Assembly: GCA_033557465.1 (NCBI GenBank)
Contig: CM066034.1
Location: 417,672,159-417,736,158 of the forward strand
Reading direction: 5' to 3'
Source: Ichthyophis bannanicus
Lineage: Eukaryota > Chordata > Amphibia > Gymnophiona > Ichthyophiidae
DNA: 64,000 bases
The notes under the pieces were generated by a model, which was given only the letters and a program-made list of their open reading frames with translations, was not told the origin of the DNA and did not search any database. A program made the translations under genes and the position numbers. This document shows, one piece after another, positions 1 through 10,240 of the stretch. Numbering within the stretch: the first letter of the stretch is position 1; the number at the start of each line of letters is the position of its first letter.

Positions 1-905
1 TTAGGATTCTTTTCCCTGCAACAGAGAGATATAGTCCATCAGCACAGTATAGTCTCTTGTTGGTCCATCTGTTTCCCCAGTCGCCAATAAATCTGAATCC
101 TTCTCATTCGCACCAGGTCTGGAGCCATGTATTAAAGCTGTTTATGCGATGCAGCCTTTTCTGCCCCCTTACCATAAAAAAGGTAGAACTTCTGAGAATG
201 CTAGAGTGTTAACAATGGGCTTGAGTTTCTCTCCCAGAGTCTGGAAGTCCCTTTGAACTGCAGAGGAACTGTTTCGAGCCAGGTCATTATACCCAGGTGG
301 ATGACAACATGAATTTTGGAGTGCTCACTTTCTGCACTAAGTATATCAACAATTTGGTTTGTATTCCTGCTGGCTGAAGAGCTTGGGAGGCATTTGACTA
401 TCTTCTCTCCTTTGAACTGTGATCTCAAGTTGGTGCCTCCGATGACGGAATCTCCAAGTAGTAGTAGTTTTCTGTTTGGTGAGTTTTTCTTCATATTTGG
501 TGCTTTAGCAGGAGATTGGGCATTGACTGACTCATTTAAGGACCCTTCAGTTTCCATGGATTGGTGAGCCTCATTAACCAAAGCAGAGAAGGCATTATGC
601 AGGGATATCTCTTGATGTATAGGATGTCTCTCTTCGTTACAGGTCGTACTCGACCCGAGCCCACTGTGATCCATTTGTTCCTGGGATGTTTGATTCTTTG
701 TGGGAGCGGTGGTGGACTTTGTTCTGTTTGTATCCTAGAAGAGGTGTGGTTCGTTGCAGCTAGTTCTTCCCTTAGTAGAGTCAATTCTTTATGCATAGCA
801 GCTGACTTGAGGCACATAGGACAGGCTCTTAGTTTCCAAATGATTCATCTCAGAATGAAAGCACCACAGGTTTTGCACTTAATACACGACATGCCGAATA
901 AGCAG
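1..905 (-). pseudogene. CR1 LINE ORF1 remnant (zinc-finger plus esterase-like domain), cut by window edge
   Basis: ORF1 of CR1-type LINEs encodes an RNA-binding protein with a zinc-finger-like N-terminus and an SGNH/GDSL esterase-like domain. Read on the minus strand, the start (about 895-800) has clustered cysteines (CIKCKTC then CPMC) and a short coiled-coil-like helix. Residues LLLLGDSVIGGTN near 500-430 are the GDS block. At about 290 the HxGxND block is split by a one-base deletion: HLG in one frame continues as NDLARNSS in the next. The final block near 40-10 reads DGLYLS, where active members normally have a histidine. At least two frames are needed, so it is a dead copy. The C-terminus runs off the left window edge. 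Family assignment is confident; the exact subfamily is not. Confidence 0.72.
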
Positions 906-1036
906 TCCTAGAAGGAGACGGAGAACAGGTGGGCTTAACACCAAATTAAAGAGATAGATGGCAACGTATGTGACCACTATATAGGCAATGCAGCCCTGGG
1001 ATGGGTGGGGTGAAGGGTAGGGTGGGTGGGAACCTA

Positions 1037-1690
1037 AGTGTCCCTGGCCAGTAGGCCTTACATGACAGTGGGCATACCCAGATATCTGATTTAAGGGCTA
1101 CACAAGGAATGTAGGCAGTCATAATATTCCCCAAAAATAATCTTTAACCAACAGTTAAATTCTATATTAGCAACAGGCAAAAAGATAGAGAGCTGAAAGC
1201 TTAGCTGTGTGGAGGCTCTGGAAGGTGTGCAGACTGGAGCTGACCAGATTCATGTGGCAGGCTATAAGATAATCTAATTAGCTCCTCCCTGGGAGCAGGC
1301 TTGCAACAGAAATTCAAACAATGGAAGCAGAATAGTCAAACTGAACTTTGTATCTGCCTACTGTGCAAAGGTCCCTGTAACTTTAACTGATACCTTTGCT
1401 TCTAAAGTAAGTAAGTGGGGAACTCAGGTAAAAGACCAGATCCCTGCAATTTAAGGATTTCTATTCCAGGTAGCTTTATACCACTAGTGTCCCTGGCCAG
1501 AAGGCCTTACATGAACAGTGGGCACACTCAGATATCTAATTTAAGGGCTACACAAGGAATGTAGGCAGTCAGAATATTCCCCAAAAGTAATCTTTAACCA
1601 ACAGTCAAATTCTATATTAGCAACAGGCAAAAAGATAGAGATCTGAAAGCTTAGCTGTGTGGAGGCTCTGGAAGTTGTGTAGACTGGAGC
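1037..1690 (-). repeat. Direct repeat pair, ~204 bp units 450 bp apart, upstream of CR1 ORF1
   Basis: Positions 1037-1240 and 1486-1690 are near-identical and in the same orientation. Each starts AGTGTCCCTGGCCAG and ends CAGACTGGAGC. They lie directly upstream of the minus-strand CR1 ORF1. The simplest reading is a 5' untranslated region built from tandem promoter-like monomers. Simple tandem duplication in the genome is the alternative. The region between the units (1241-1485) shows nothing else recognisable. Confidence 0.6.
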
Positions 1691-1714
1691 ATGATACCAA
1701 AGAATTCAGAAAGA

Positions 1715-2085
1715 ATTTAAGGACCTTACTGTTCATAGAACACTATGGCAAAATCACATAAAGAAGGGATGAATAGCTACCCCCACCCAAGTTGGACTTT
1801 GGTAAACCAACCTACAGCCTCTTCATGACCTGTTCACATTATACAAAATGTACATAGTTATAGAGTATTTTACTAAGGTACCCTACATGCTGAAATACTA
1901 TATACATGACCCCCTTAACACTTTATTTATTTAAAGTCTTTTCTATACTTTGTTTTGTTTTTAACCTTGTTACCCCTTACTTTGAAATGTTCTATGTACA
2001 TATTGAGAGTTTTGAATGTAAACAACCATGGATTAAGGAGAAGGCAGTATATAAAACCTGTCAATAAATAAATATCTAGATCTGC
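1715..2085 (+). mobile_element. L2-like LINE 3' tail
   Basis: An AT-rich stretch ending in a GTAAAC motif, then AAGGCAGTATATAAAA and (AATA)n at about 2020-2080. This is the typical 3' end of L2-type LINEs, which end in short tandem repeats rather than a poly-A tail. No coding part is attached. The call rests on the tail motif only. Confidence 0.45.
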
Positions 2086-3530
2086 AGAATTATTTTCCAC
2101 AGTTAGGTTATTGCTAGATGAAGAATTAGGAATTGAAGGTGAAGTCTTGACAACTGATTTGGTGAGTCAAATGAAACCAACTGATGAGTCTTTGTCTATC
2201 AATAGGGTGTCTAATGGTCATCAGTCGCTTTGGGGTGAATTTACAGGAGTCCCTATTGATGATGTGCTCCGTGGCTGTTAGCAATAAGAACCACCCACTG
2301 TTTGTTGGATCCATTTTCTACTATGGCAATTAAAATCGTGAAGGATTCTGATTTCCTTTTTTTTTGAGGGTGGCTTTAATAGCCTCACTCACTGAGGAAG
2401 TGATGCTGTCTATGTTAGAATAGGTAGTTGTAATTCCACTATTCAAAGATCCTTCAAGTGCTGTGAATGACCCCAATAACTATCAACCAATTTCCTCTCT
2501 GCCTTTTATGCTAAGCTCATTGAACAGGGTGTGGAAGGATATTGATGCCTTTGTGGAACTGCATCATGTTTCTTATGCCTGGAATAAGCTTCCCCTATCT
2601 CTACATCAAATCCTTGCTAAAAACGTACCTCTTTCAGACTGCTTTCGGATCATGATCTTTGTTTTCTGTGTGTCTCCTCTTCCCTTTGACCTCATGCTTC
2701 TTGTATTGTCATATCTGTTTGTCTTTTAGATTGAGAGATCTTGAGCAGGGACTGCTTTTCTTTGTGTTTCTGCAGCCCTGCGTATGCCTTTCAGCACATA
2801 ATAAATGAATAGTAATAATAATAATAATGTTCTGGATCAGTGGCAATATGACTTCAGAGCAGGTCGCAGTCCTGAAACTCTGCTGGTGTCTTTAGTGAAA
2901 CAAGCTTCTCTGTGGCCTTGACAAAAGTGGTATGGCACATTTACTACTGTTCATTGATCTAAAAGTTGTTTTTGATATGGTGGCTCCTATTGGGCGTGGA
3001 GGAATTGCCTAGTGGTTAGAGCACTAGCTTGGTAACCAAGTAACTAGGTTCAGTTCCCACTGATACTCCTTGTGAACTTGGGCAAGTCACTTAACCTTCC
3101 ATTGCCTCAGAAGAAGGGCCTGGCTATCTACTTTTGGTCACACTGCCAAGAAAACTCAGGAGATGCTGGGTTGTCAAGAGTCAGCATTGACTTGCATTGC
3201 ATCACCGTGCTTTTATAACACCTGTCTCAACTAGTCATTAGTGGTACTGCCCTGCATTGGTTTGTTTCATATTGCACTGATTATGAACAGTGGGGGTTTT
3301 TTGATCATGAATATTCTTCTTGGGGGTTTCAGATTGCTGTGGGGTGTACCTCAAGAGTCAGCCTTCATCTTCCCACTTTAACCTTTACTTGCGTCCTGTA
3401 TGTAAGTTGTTACATGATTTATATTTATCTTTCCAGTTTTATGCTGACAATATCTTCATAGTTCAGAGGTTTAACCTTACAGATAATCTTGGCTGTTTCC
3501 AATTTGTGATTTGATCATTGGGCATATAAG
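2086..3530 (+). pseudogene. L2-like LINE ORF2 (reverse transcriptase) remnant, interrupted by a SINE
   Basis: Scattered reverse-transcriptase motifs appear in several frames. NNYQPISSLPF is at about 2475-2510 (the NYRPIS block). DQWQYDFRAGRSPETLL is at 2835-2890 (the fingers region). LLLFIDLKVVFDMVAP is at 2945-2990 (the F-D-x-V block). YADNIFIVQ near 3440-3470 stands where the Y-x-DD catalytic motif should be, with the second aspartate lost. A tRNA-derived SINE (2994-3225) sits between two of these blocks. The piece around 2515-2740 is from a different part of the protein, so the copy is rearranged as well as frameshifted. It is non-functional. Confidence 0.6.
2994..3225 (+). mobile_element. 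MIR-like tRNA-derived SINE nested in an L2 fragment
   Basis: The head is tRNA-like. There is an A box around 3010-3022 (TAGTGGTTAGAGC) and a B box at 3047-3057 (GGTTCAGTTCC), about 36 bases apart. The tail contains CTTGGGCAAGTCACTTAACC (about 3077-3096), which is the conserved 3' segment of MIR/CORE-type SINEs mobilised by L2-family LINEs. Both sides of the insertion are L2 reverse-transcriptase sequence, so the SINE is younger than its host L2. The right boundary is approximate. Confidence 0.72.
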
Positions 3531-3589
3531 ATAGCTGGATAGCTAGTAGGCATGAGAATTGCTTGGTTACTGTGCTTGCCTGGTGTGAA

Positions 3590-3965
3590 AGTGGCGGACC
3601 TTCATGTGTAACCTAGAAAGTATTTTTAGATAGTTCTGGGGAGGAGCTGGCTATCCTCATACATGTTGGTACCAATGACATAGGAAAATGTAGGAGGGAA
3701 GATCTGGAAGCCAAATCCAGGACCTTCAGGGCAACATTCTCAAAATGCTTCCTATTCAGTGTGCCAGACCCAAGACACAGGCAGAGCTCTGGAGTCCTCA
3801 ATGCATGGATGAGATGCTAGTGCAAGGAGGAAAGATTTAGATTTGTTAGGAATAGGGCTATAGTCCTATGAAAAGGTGAAGCTATTCTGTAATGATGGGC
3901 TTCAACTTAATCAAGATGGTAGCAGGCTGCTGACACATTTAAAAAAGAGATAGAGCAGCTTTTAA
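3590..3965 (+). pseudogene. CR1 LINE ORF1 esterase-domain fragment
   Basis: Plus-strand translation gives ELAILIHVGTNDIGK at about 3640-3690. This is the HxGTND block of the SGNH/GDSL domain of CR1 ORF1. Further on, in another frame, DGLQLNQDGSRLLTH near 3895-3940 is the last catalytic block, with a glutamine where the histidine normally sits. At least one frameshift and internal stops separate them. This is a second, independent CR1 ORF1 remnant, opposite in strand to the one at the left edge. Confidence 0.65.
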
Positions 3966-4199
3966 ACTAGAACCTGGAGGAAAGCTGACAGGTGCTCAGG
4001 AGTGCATGATTTAGAATAAAGTATACCATCAAAACAGGGAAGTTTAAGGGCATCCCAGTAAAGAGATTTCAATAAAGCCCCGGTGCCTTTAAATAAAACA
4101 CAAAAACACAGAAGTGATTATACACCACAAAAATAAAACCAAGCAATAAAAATGGTGATAAAAACAGACAAAAGGTACAAATCAAATAAATATAATTTT

Positions 4200-4900
4200 T
4201 ATACATTCACAGTGAAAGCATTTAAAACCATAAAACATAAATAAAATAGTACTTTAAAAATGCATAAAAATTGCTCAAATACAAAAATTAAAATGAACTC
4301 AACATGGCCAGACTGAAAAGGTTCTAGAAACAGCTTTAGAGAAAAGAAAATCATGATAGCGGTGGAGGACTGCACACTCAAAAAGTTCAGAAATGAAAGG
4401 AAGTAGGGCGATAGAGCGAGAATTAGAAGGATAATTAGGATCCAGAGAAGATTGCTTGAGCAGGGGTGTGACCATAGCATGCTTGAAGGGTGCAGGGACA
4501 GTAGCAGAAGAAAGAGAGAGTTGAGAATATGTGCGATGGAAGGGATAGCAGCGAGGAAATGGACAGAAGGAGATGGGTGGGGTAGGGCTCAGAAGAGCAG
4601 GTGTGGGTTTGGAGGAGGAAAGTAGATGAGACGTTTCAACATTGGATATCTTTGGAAAGGAAGAAAGGGTAATAGAGTTTAATGGAAACGTTGGTATTGA
4701 TGGAGAGGGGTTCTAGAGGGGAACTGAAGAGAAATCTCATATATTTTGTTAAAGAAAAATTCAGCTAGAGTTTGGGCAGAGAGAGAAAGGGAGATAGGAA
4801 GGGTTGGTGCCTTGAGGAGAGATGTAAGAGTGGAGAAAAGTTGGCGGAGATTAGAATTTGAATATATAGCACTACATGAAGAGATAGATATATAGGCAAC
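4200..4900 (-). pseudogene. L2-like LINE ORF2 fragment (linker and start of reverse transcriptase)
   Basis: On the minus strand, around 4490-4350, the translation includes HAMVTPLLKQSSLDPN followed by an NYRPI-like stretch (NSRSIALLPFISELFE). This is the block that opens the reverse-transcriptase domain in L2-type elements. Upstream, to about 4860, proline- and serine-rich codons resemble the endonuclease-to-RT linker. No catalytic Y-x-DD block is present and the 3' part is missing. The AT-rich tract 3966-4200 has no further signal. Confidence 0.5.
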
Positions 4901-5369
4901 TCAGAGACCTTTATAGAAGGAAGATAACTAATGGGATACTGTCATACCAGGGTAGAAATTATATCACAATGATAAGATTGATCAAATTGTTGGGGAGGTG
5001 GTGCTATATGTTAGAGAGAGCATTGAACTCCATTGGGCAAATATGCTGTTGGTGTTGTTTTACGAGTTTTGGTTGTTTGCATTGTTTGGGACACTTCGGA
5101 GTGGGTTAGTCCTATAGTGCCTTATAGCTCTCTTCTTCGGCAGAAAAGGTGAACACTCTGATTATGATATTACTTATAACAATGTCCGGATACAGGACGG
5201 CCCTGTTGGGTCGAATTTGAGAGACTGGGAGGGAAGCCTGGGGGGGAAGCTTTCTTTGAAGTTTCTGTTCTGGTCTTTTTCTCTATTTCTTTTTTATTTT
5301 TGTGTTTATTCTCATCCACCATCCATAGGTGTGTAACTTTGCACTTGCCCACATTAAATTAAAGCCAAT
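4901..5369. other. No recognisable feature
   Basis: I see no protein family, RNA gene or clear repeat structure here. Short open frames on the minus strand (about 5170-5350) are low-complexity lysine and serine-rich translations of a T-rich tract and are not supported as genes. Confidence 0.5.
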
Positions 5370-6065
5370 ACTGTCCAGGCAAGATCTACTTTAACATCAG
5401 ATCCCTCAGACACCTACGCAACGCTACTCGAACCGGATGATTTCCGAACCATTTATCACGCCCTTATACTTTCCCCATTTCGACTTTGCAAACTCCATAC
5501 TACAAGGACTCCCCCAGTCCACCCTGAACCCCCTGCAGCTGGCTATGAATAGTGCAGCGCGGGTACTCTTTGGGGCATTCAGGAGAGACCACGTGACACC
5601 CCTCCTAAAACAGCTACACTGGCTCCCCATTCAAGCAAGGATCAGTTTCAAGACTTTACTGCTAACGTTCAAAGCGGCTAAGAGGCTCACCTCTTCCTCT
5701 CTCTCTAACCTCATCCAACCACTTGCACCAAACAGGCCACGAAGAACAGCAGAGTTGAACATGCTAGTTATCCCAAATGAAACCACAAGATGTACCAGAT
5801 AAACAGCCAACAGAGCCTTCCGACTCTGCGCCCCAACTTTATGGAACACCCCACCAGCACAAATCAGAGCTATCCCCAACTTGAGCCAGTTCAGAAAGGC
5901 GCTAAAACATTTCCTCTTCCTTAAATATCTCAATGACAGCCCGAACATAAACCCAAGCAAATAGCAGAAGTGGTCAAACAGGCAGACCCTCGCAACAGGC
6001 TTACCCCACAATGTAAATAACAAGCAGTTTTCCTGTACTGTTGTACCACCTATGTATATAGTTGA
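5370..6065 (+). pseudogene. L2-like LINE ORF2 C-terminal region and 3' end
   Basis: The stretch 5437-5800 translates to the strongly conserved end of L2-type reverse transcriptases: LQGLPQSTLNPLQLAMNSAA, RDHVTPLLKQLHWLP and RISFKTLLLTFKA. A stop near 5801 is followed in another frame by a match to the extreme C-terminus (TLWNTPPAQIRAIPNLSQFR, then KALKHFLFL, about 5838-5925). The copy is therefore frame-broken but fairly young. The giant element begins inside the 3' untranslated tail at 6070, so this L2 was its target. Confidence 0.75.
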
Positions 6066-6069
6066 CTAT

Positions 6070-6400
6070 GGGGCATGTTTACTAAAAACCGCTAATTTGC
6101 CGCGCCGCAAAATAGCGCACTAAAAGCGGTACTTAAGAGCACTTAAATGGCCCGTAAACGTGCGGGTCACCACCGCACGCGTGCGCTTCACACGAACGCG
6201 CCATGCACCAGTACGGGCCCGCAAATGTCCGCTAGAGGCGTGGAAAGGCTACCGGAGGGCGGAGGAAGGCTCCGGAGGGGCGGAGAGACGGGGCTTATGG
6301 GCAGGGAAGGGGAGGGGAGAGGCGCCCCGCACATTATCGGGGCTGAATTCGCAAGTAAAAAATAGCGCGAGTGAAACACTCGCGGTAGAGGCCATGTAAA
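6070..6400 (+). repeat. Left terminal and subterminal region of giant element, copy 1
   Basis: The outermost bases are GGGGCATGTTTACTAA. They are followed by a CpG-rich subterminal zone with repeated short words such as AAAATAGCGC (about 6110 and 6357) and inverted GCGG/CCGC words. The same 330 bases open copy 2 at 46535 with only scattered differences. Short inverted subterminal words are typical transposase-binding sites in DNA transposons; that role is inferred. Confidence 0.6.
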
Positions 6401-6897
6401 GGGAAGGGAAACCATTTTCGTCAGCAATGTACACGCTAAAACCGGGGAAACCTTCAAAACCGTGAGCATGGTGATACATGTGCACAGCACAAAAGTGCAA
6501 TTACAAATATCAAATGACCACCACAGAACTAGTACAAAGAGGAGGTCAGCTTGGGGAACAGTGATAGGAAAGGGCAAAACCAAAAACACACCCAGGAAAG
6601 CACCAAAAATATAAATAATTATGGAAGGGTCTACGGAGCGGAGACCTTTCCCAACACACATTTTCCTTGTTACGTACGTTCCCTGTGAGTGGTGTGTATG
6701 GTTGCCCATCAATAGCAAGGTTGCCCAGTTTGTTTATATATCAACCCCCTTATGCGGTGGTCAGTTCCGGGGTTTAGTTGCACGTTTTGTCACCAGACAG
6801 GGTGAATGAGCCCACAGTAAAAATGTGCAGAGCAGGTTTTGCGACTCCATCCTGCCAGGTTAACTATCTCCAGGGACTTCACTGTCCTCTGTGGGAC

Positions 6898-6970
6898 ACA
6901 CTGTGGTGCAGCGGACAGAGCCAGTACCTCTAGGACCATAAGGCATAGGATCAAATCCCAGCTGGGGCTC
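6898..6970 (+). repeat. tRNA-like module 1
   Basis: An A-box-like TGGTGCAGCGG at 6904-6914 is followed by a B-box-like GGATCAAATCC at 6948-6958. The spacing is slightly longer than in an ordinary tRNA. The bases after the B box can pair with those before it to give a T-arm-like hairpin. The acceptor stem is poor, so this is not a functional tRNA gene. The same module is at 47355-47427 in copy 2. Confidence 0.45.
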
Positions 6971-7352
6971 ATGCCAGCCCAGTTCCTATGTTTTACCCAC
7001 CACTAAACAAAGATAGCACAGACACCCTGTATTGCAGGGAACATAAGCATGGTGGCGAAACACCCATATTTTGCCCTACCCCGCACACACCCCATAACAA
7101 TGGGCATTATTACCCACAGCCCGTCCCCCACATCCGGTCCCGGAGTGCCACAATGCAATCAGTGCATATGCATTCCCTGAGAGTAGGAATGCCATCATGT
7201 TGGACGAGTACAGTGGTGGAGGGGGCAGTGGCTGCTAGCCACAGAAGACAAGTGGCCTAGCCATGTGCAGGCTGGCACCGTCCACTGCAACAGACAGGCC
7301 CTGTCGGATGTACAGTCATGGAACTGCCCAGGGAAGCAAGCACATCTGTGGC

Positions 7353-7423
7353 AACACAGTGGCGCACTGCACACAGACAGTGTTGTGCAAGAACAGAAGG
7401 TCACAGGTTCAAAGCCCTGCCAA
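7353..7423 (+). repeat. tRNA-like module 2 (Cys-GCA-like anticodon arm)
   Basis: The A box TGGCGCACTGC is at 7360-7370 and the B box GGTTCAAAGCC at 7406-7416. Between them TGTT-GTGCAAG-AACA (7381-7395) forms a 4-bp stem with a 7-base loop. The loop has T at the position of U33 and GCA at the anticodon (cysteine). A GAAGGTC variable region and a 4-bp T stem (CAGG/CCTG) follow. The acceptor stem is weak, so it reads as a degenerate or tRNA-derived unit. Copy 2 (47813-47882) has lost a base in the anticodon arm. Confidence 0.5.
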
Positions 7424-9385
7424 TCCTGTCCACATATCTTTACCCACACCTAATCCGTGATAGTAAGGACCAACCCATTATTGCTGTGGACATACGCATT
7501 GCTCATACGCCAATTTTACACCCCACTGATCACAGACACCATGATGAGGGGCATTACCTAGAGCAGAGTCTCACAAATGCAGTCCCAGAGGACCACACAC
7601 CATTCAGGTTCAATGCTGCCGCCCATGACACAAATGCCAGTGCTGTATATCTCTGCACCACCCCCATGGCAGTAGATGTAGCTAATGCTATTCATGAGGG
7701 ACAGCAGGAAAACGCGAACAGTGTGTTGGCAACCCTGGGCTGGATTTGGGAACCTCAGCCGTAAAGCAGCAGCCAACAGGGGCAGACACACCCACACCCC
7801 CACCCACACCCCCAGGCCCCAATGGCCAATGCCCCCTGGAGAGGCAGGACATCGGGCCTTGTGTGCATCTCACAATACTAGCATGTGAATACCTTAGCAA
7901 TGTCACTCTCACACCTGGGTATACGGTACACAGCTTCCAAACACTTGCTCTGAGGACTGGCAGATAGATATCCCTACGTCACGCACATTCTGCTCCTTGA
8001 GCTCCATCATGACAATCTGTCTGTTTGACTGCAGTGGGTGCATCAGGTCTGGTCTCTGACAGCGTTTACCACCCTGGGGATGACTCAAAACAGTATTGCT
8101 ACCATATAGCCATGCCTGTACTGTGCCCAGGACTGGTGTGGTGGCTAATGCTGACAAACGCCTCTACAGTAGCACAATGCTGGCATACGTGTGGGAGTGT
8201 GAGTCTGTCTATACAGTGTGTGTTGGCTGCAAAAACCTTCCACAGCCCACACTGCCAGCACTGTTGACAGTATTGTCCTGCCAATGTGCATAATGAGCAG
8301 CAAGGTACCATGGGTATAGCTCTGACAGGGCGGGTTGGCCAGGATGCATCTGCACAGGGCAGAGGGCACTGACTGGGATAGTGTAGTGGTTTGCCCACCA
8401 CCTACCATACATGGTGGCCTCTGTATGTGCTGCTGGGGTTGCACTCCACCCTGACTGTGCAGTGAAGACAACATGGCTAGGCACCCCCATAGTGAATGAT
8501 AGTATGTCTCCCATGTGATATATATGGGTTTTTGTGTCGGGGCCCAGTCATGACTTAACTGCTGGTGTGCACTGCCATCCCAGTTCTGGGTGCATGCATT
8601 TCCAACAGGACTAACTAGCAGACATATGTCAGCTGGTGTGTGTCCTGATGGAGCGCCGTGCAGTGGCTGATGGCTTGCTGTAGGCGAAGATCAGATAGTG
8701 GTGGGGTGCAACTTAGCATATCAAGGCCTAATGTCTGTCAGATATTGTGTTATGGATGTGTATGGAGTTTGCTGTGACAGCGCTGTAGGGTGTTCTCTCC
8801 CACAGCAGGACTGGGGTTGATGGTCCACCCTACTGCTACTACCATTGCAGGGAGGTAGCATGATGATAAGAGACCCTGCTTTCCAACCTGAGGGGGAGAA
8901 ATGGTGGTAAAGAGCCCACCTAGGTCTCACATAAGGGGTGCCCCTGACTCTGCCCGACAGAGATATCCAAGGTGTCTCTGCAGAAACAACCTATCTCACA
9001 GAGTAATAGTGCTGTGAAGCTCTGGACTGGCCTCATTCTGCCACGGAGGTTGTGGTGGACCTGGTCCTGGGTGCCTCCATGCACACTCAGGGTGAGCACA
9101 GTACCCGCACAATGTGACGGTGTGTAGCTACTCTGTGCCAGTACAACACCCACTCAGTACACCCTACCAGGCCGAGGTGCTGTGTGGGTGCACATGGACA
9201 CTCCCTCCTACCAAGCTGTGGAGATGCCAGGGTGCATTCCCGATCCTGTGTCTATCTGTGGACAGTTGATTTGCATGTGCAGTGCATCATGGGTATGGGT
9301 GGACTAACCCTATCCTGGCTACCACAACAGACTGTCTGTGTGGTGACATGCAGGCTCTCTGCAGCCAGCCAGGGACTTGCTGGCA

Positions 9386-9460
9386 GCTATAGAGCTGTAT
9401 TCCAATGGGTACCTCATTGCCTGTGAAGTCAGAGGTCATGGGTTCAAACCCACAGTGGTG
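9386..9460 (+). repeat. tRNA-like module 3 (Phe-GAA-like anticodon arm)
   Basis: An A-box-like TAGAGCTGTAT lies at 9390-9400. At 9421-9432, CTG-TGAAGT-CAG gives a short stem with T-GAA in the loop, as in tRNA-Phe, followed by AGGTC. The T arm TGGGTTCAAACCCA (about 9439-9452) is a clean hairpin and contains a near-perfect B box. The stems outside the T arm are degenerate. The module is conserved at 49833-49905 in copy 2. Confidence 0.5.
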
Positions 9461-9835
9461 TAATTTTGTAGGGCGGTGCATAGGTATTTAACATGTAATG
9501 TGCAGATGTTGCTGGCAGCAAATCAACCCACAGCGTACTATACCCACATGGTGCCCTTGAGTGTGATTGATAGGGCACACAATAGGCCATCTTTTAGTTT
9601 AGGTCCATATGAGGTGCACTAGTCTCTATCCGGAGACACAACATATATGGTGCCCTATAGGGGACATGCAAGGGTGCCTTGGCGGACAGTGCACTCTAAC
9701 ATGTGCCTCATGAGCTGCCTCATGTCAACATGATGTGCGAGTGCGTTTTGGTAGCTGTGCTACATAAAGGAAAACTAAAAGCCACCCTACAGCACTACTC
9801 ACCAAAAACATACTGCCTCAGCCAGCCCTGTTCAC

Positions 9836-9905
9836 TGAGCACTGTGAGGGATCGAACCCCTGATCCGTGCACCATTGGTCAGTGTACCCACCATTGTGCA
9901 TGGTC
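9836..9905 (-). repeat. tRNA-like module 4 (minus strand)
   Basis: Read on the minus strand, the B box is GGGGTTCGATCCC (9848-9860). An anticodon-arm-like hairpin CACT-GACCAAT-GGTG lies upstream of it. Its mate, module 5, shares the central segment ACCATTGGTC-GTGT-CCACC. The two are therefore copies of one another, 330 bases apart in the same orientation. Copy 2 carries it at 50284-50352. Confidence 0.45.
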
Positions 9906-9924
9906 CCTGTTACTGTGCTAACAC

Positions 9925-10105
9925 AGAAGTACGCCGCCTCATGGCCAGCTGCGCGCGGCCCTAAGCTGCTCACAATGAACAGTTTGCCGCACACTGCCCG
10001 CCCCAAAAAACAGTGCGCCGCTTCATGCCGCCAAGAATGAATATTGCGCCGCCTGCTGCTGCTCAAAATTAACACTGCTCCGCCCTCATGCCGTGCAAAA
10101 GTAAG
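9925..10105 (+). repeat. Imperfect ~40-bp GCCGC-rich tandem repeat
   Basis: Four to five diverged units carry the pattern GCCGC, then a C-rich stretch, then an AATGAA-like word (for example GCGCCGCTTCATGCCGCCAA at about 10003). They lie between tRNA-like modules 4 and 5. The same series is present in copy 2 at about 50385-50570. Function is unknown. Confidence 0.45.
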
Positions 10106-10162
10106 ATGCCCCCTAAAACACTTCTACCTATTAAAGGTGATGCCTCAGTCAGGCGTTTACGT

Positions 10163-10240
10163 TGTGCCCAACGGGGGTTTGAACACATGGCCCCTGCACC
10201 ATTGGTCGGTGTCCCCACCCTTGTACCACAGCTCTGTTGA
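10163..10240 (-). repeat. tRNA-like module 5 (minus strand)
   Basis: The minus strand has a B-box-like GTGTTCAAACCC (10174-10185) and the central segment it shares with module 4. In copy 2 it lies at 50620-50702. It has no credible acceptor stem. In copy 1 the sequence just right of it is interrupted by a copy-1-only insertion. Confidence 0.4.

Noticed and set aside
7780..7830. CRISPR-like array from repeated CACACCC units
   Set aside because: A simple CA/CACCC microsatellite without spacers, in a vertebrate genome.
6898..10240. Functional tRNA genes
   Set aside because: B boxes and some anticodon arms are good, but acceptor stems do not pair well and copies differ in the anticodon arms. 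They are called tRNA-like only.
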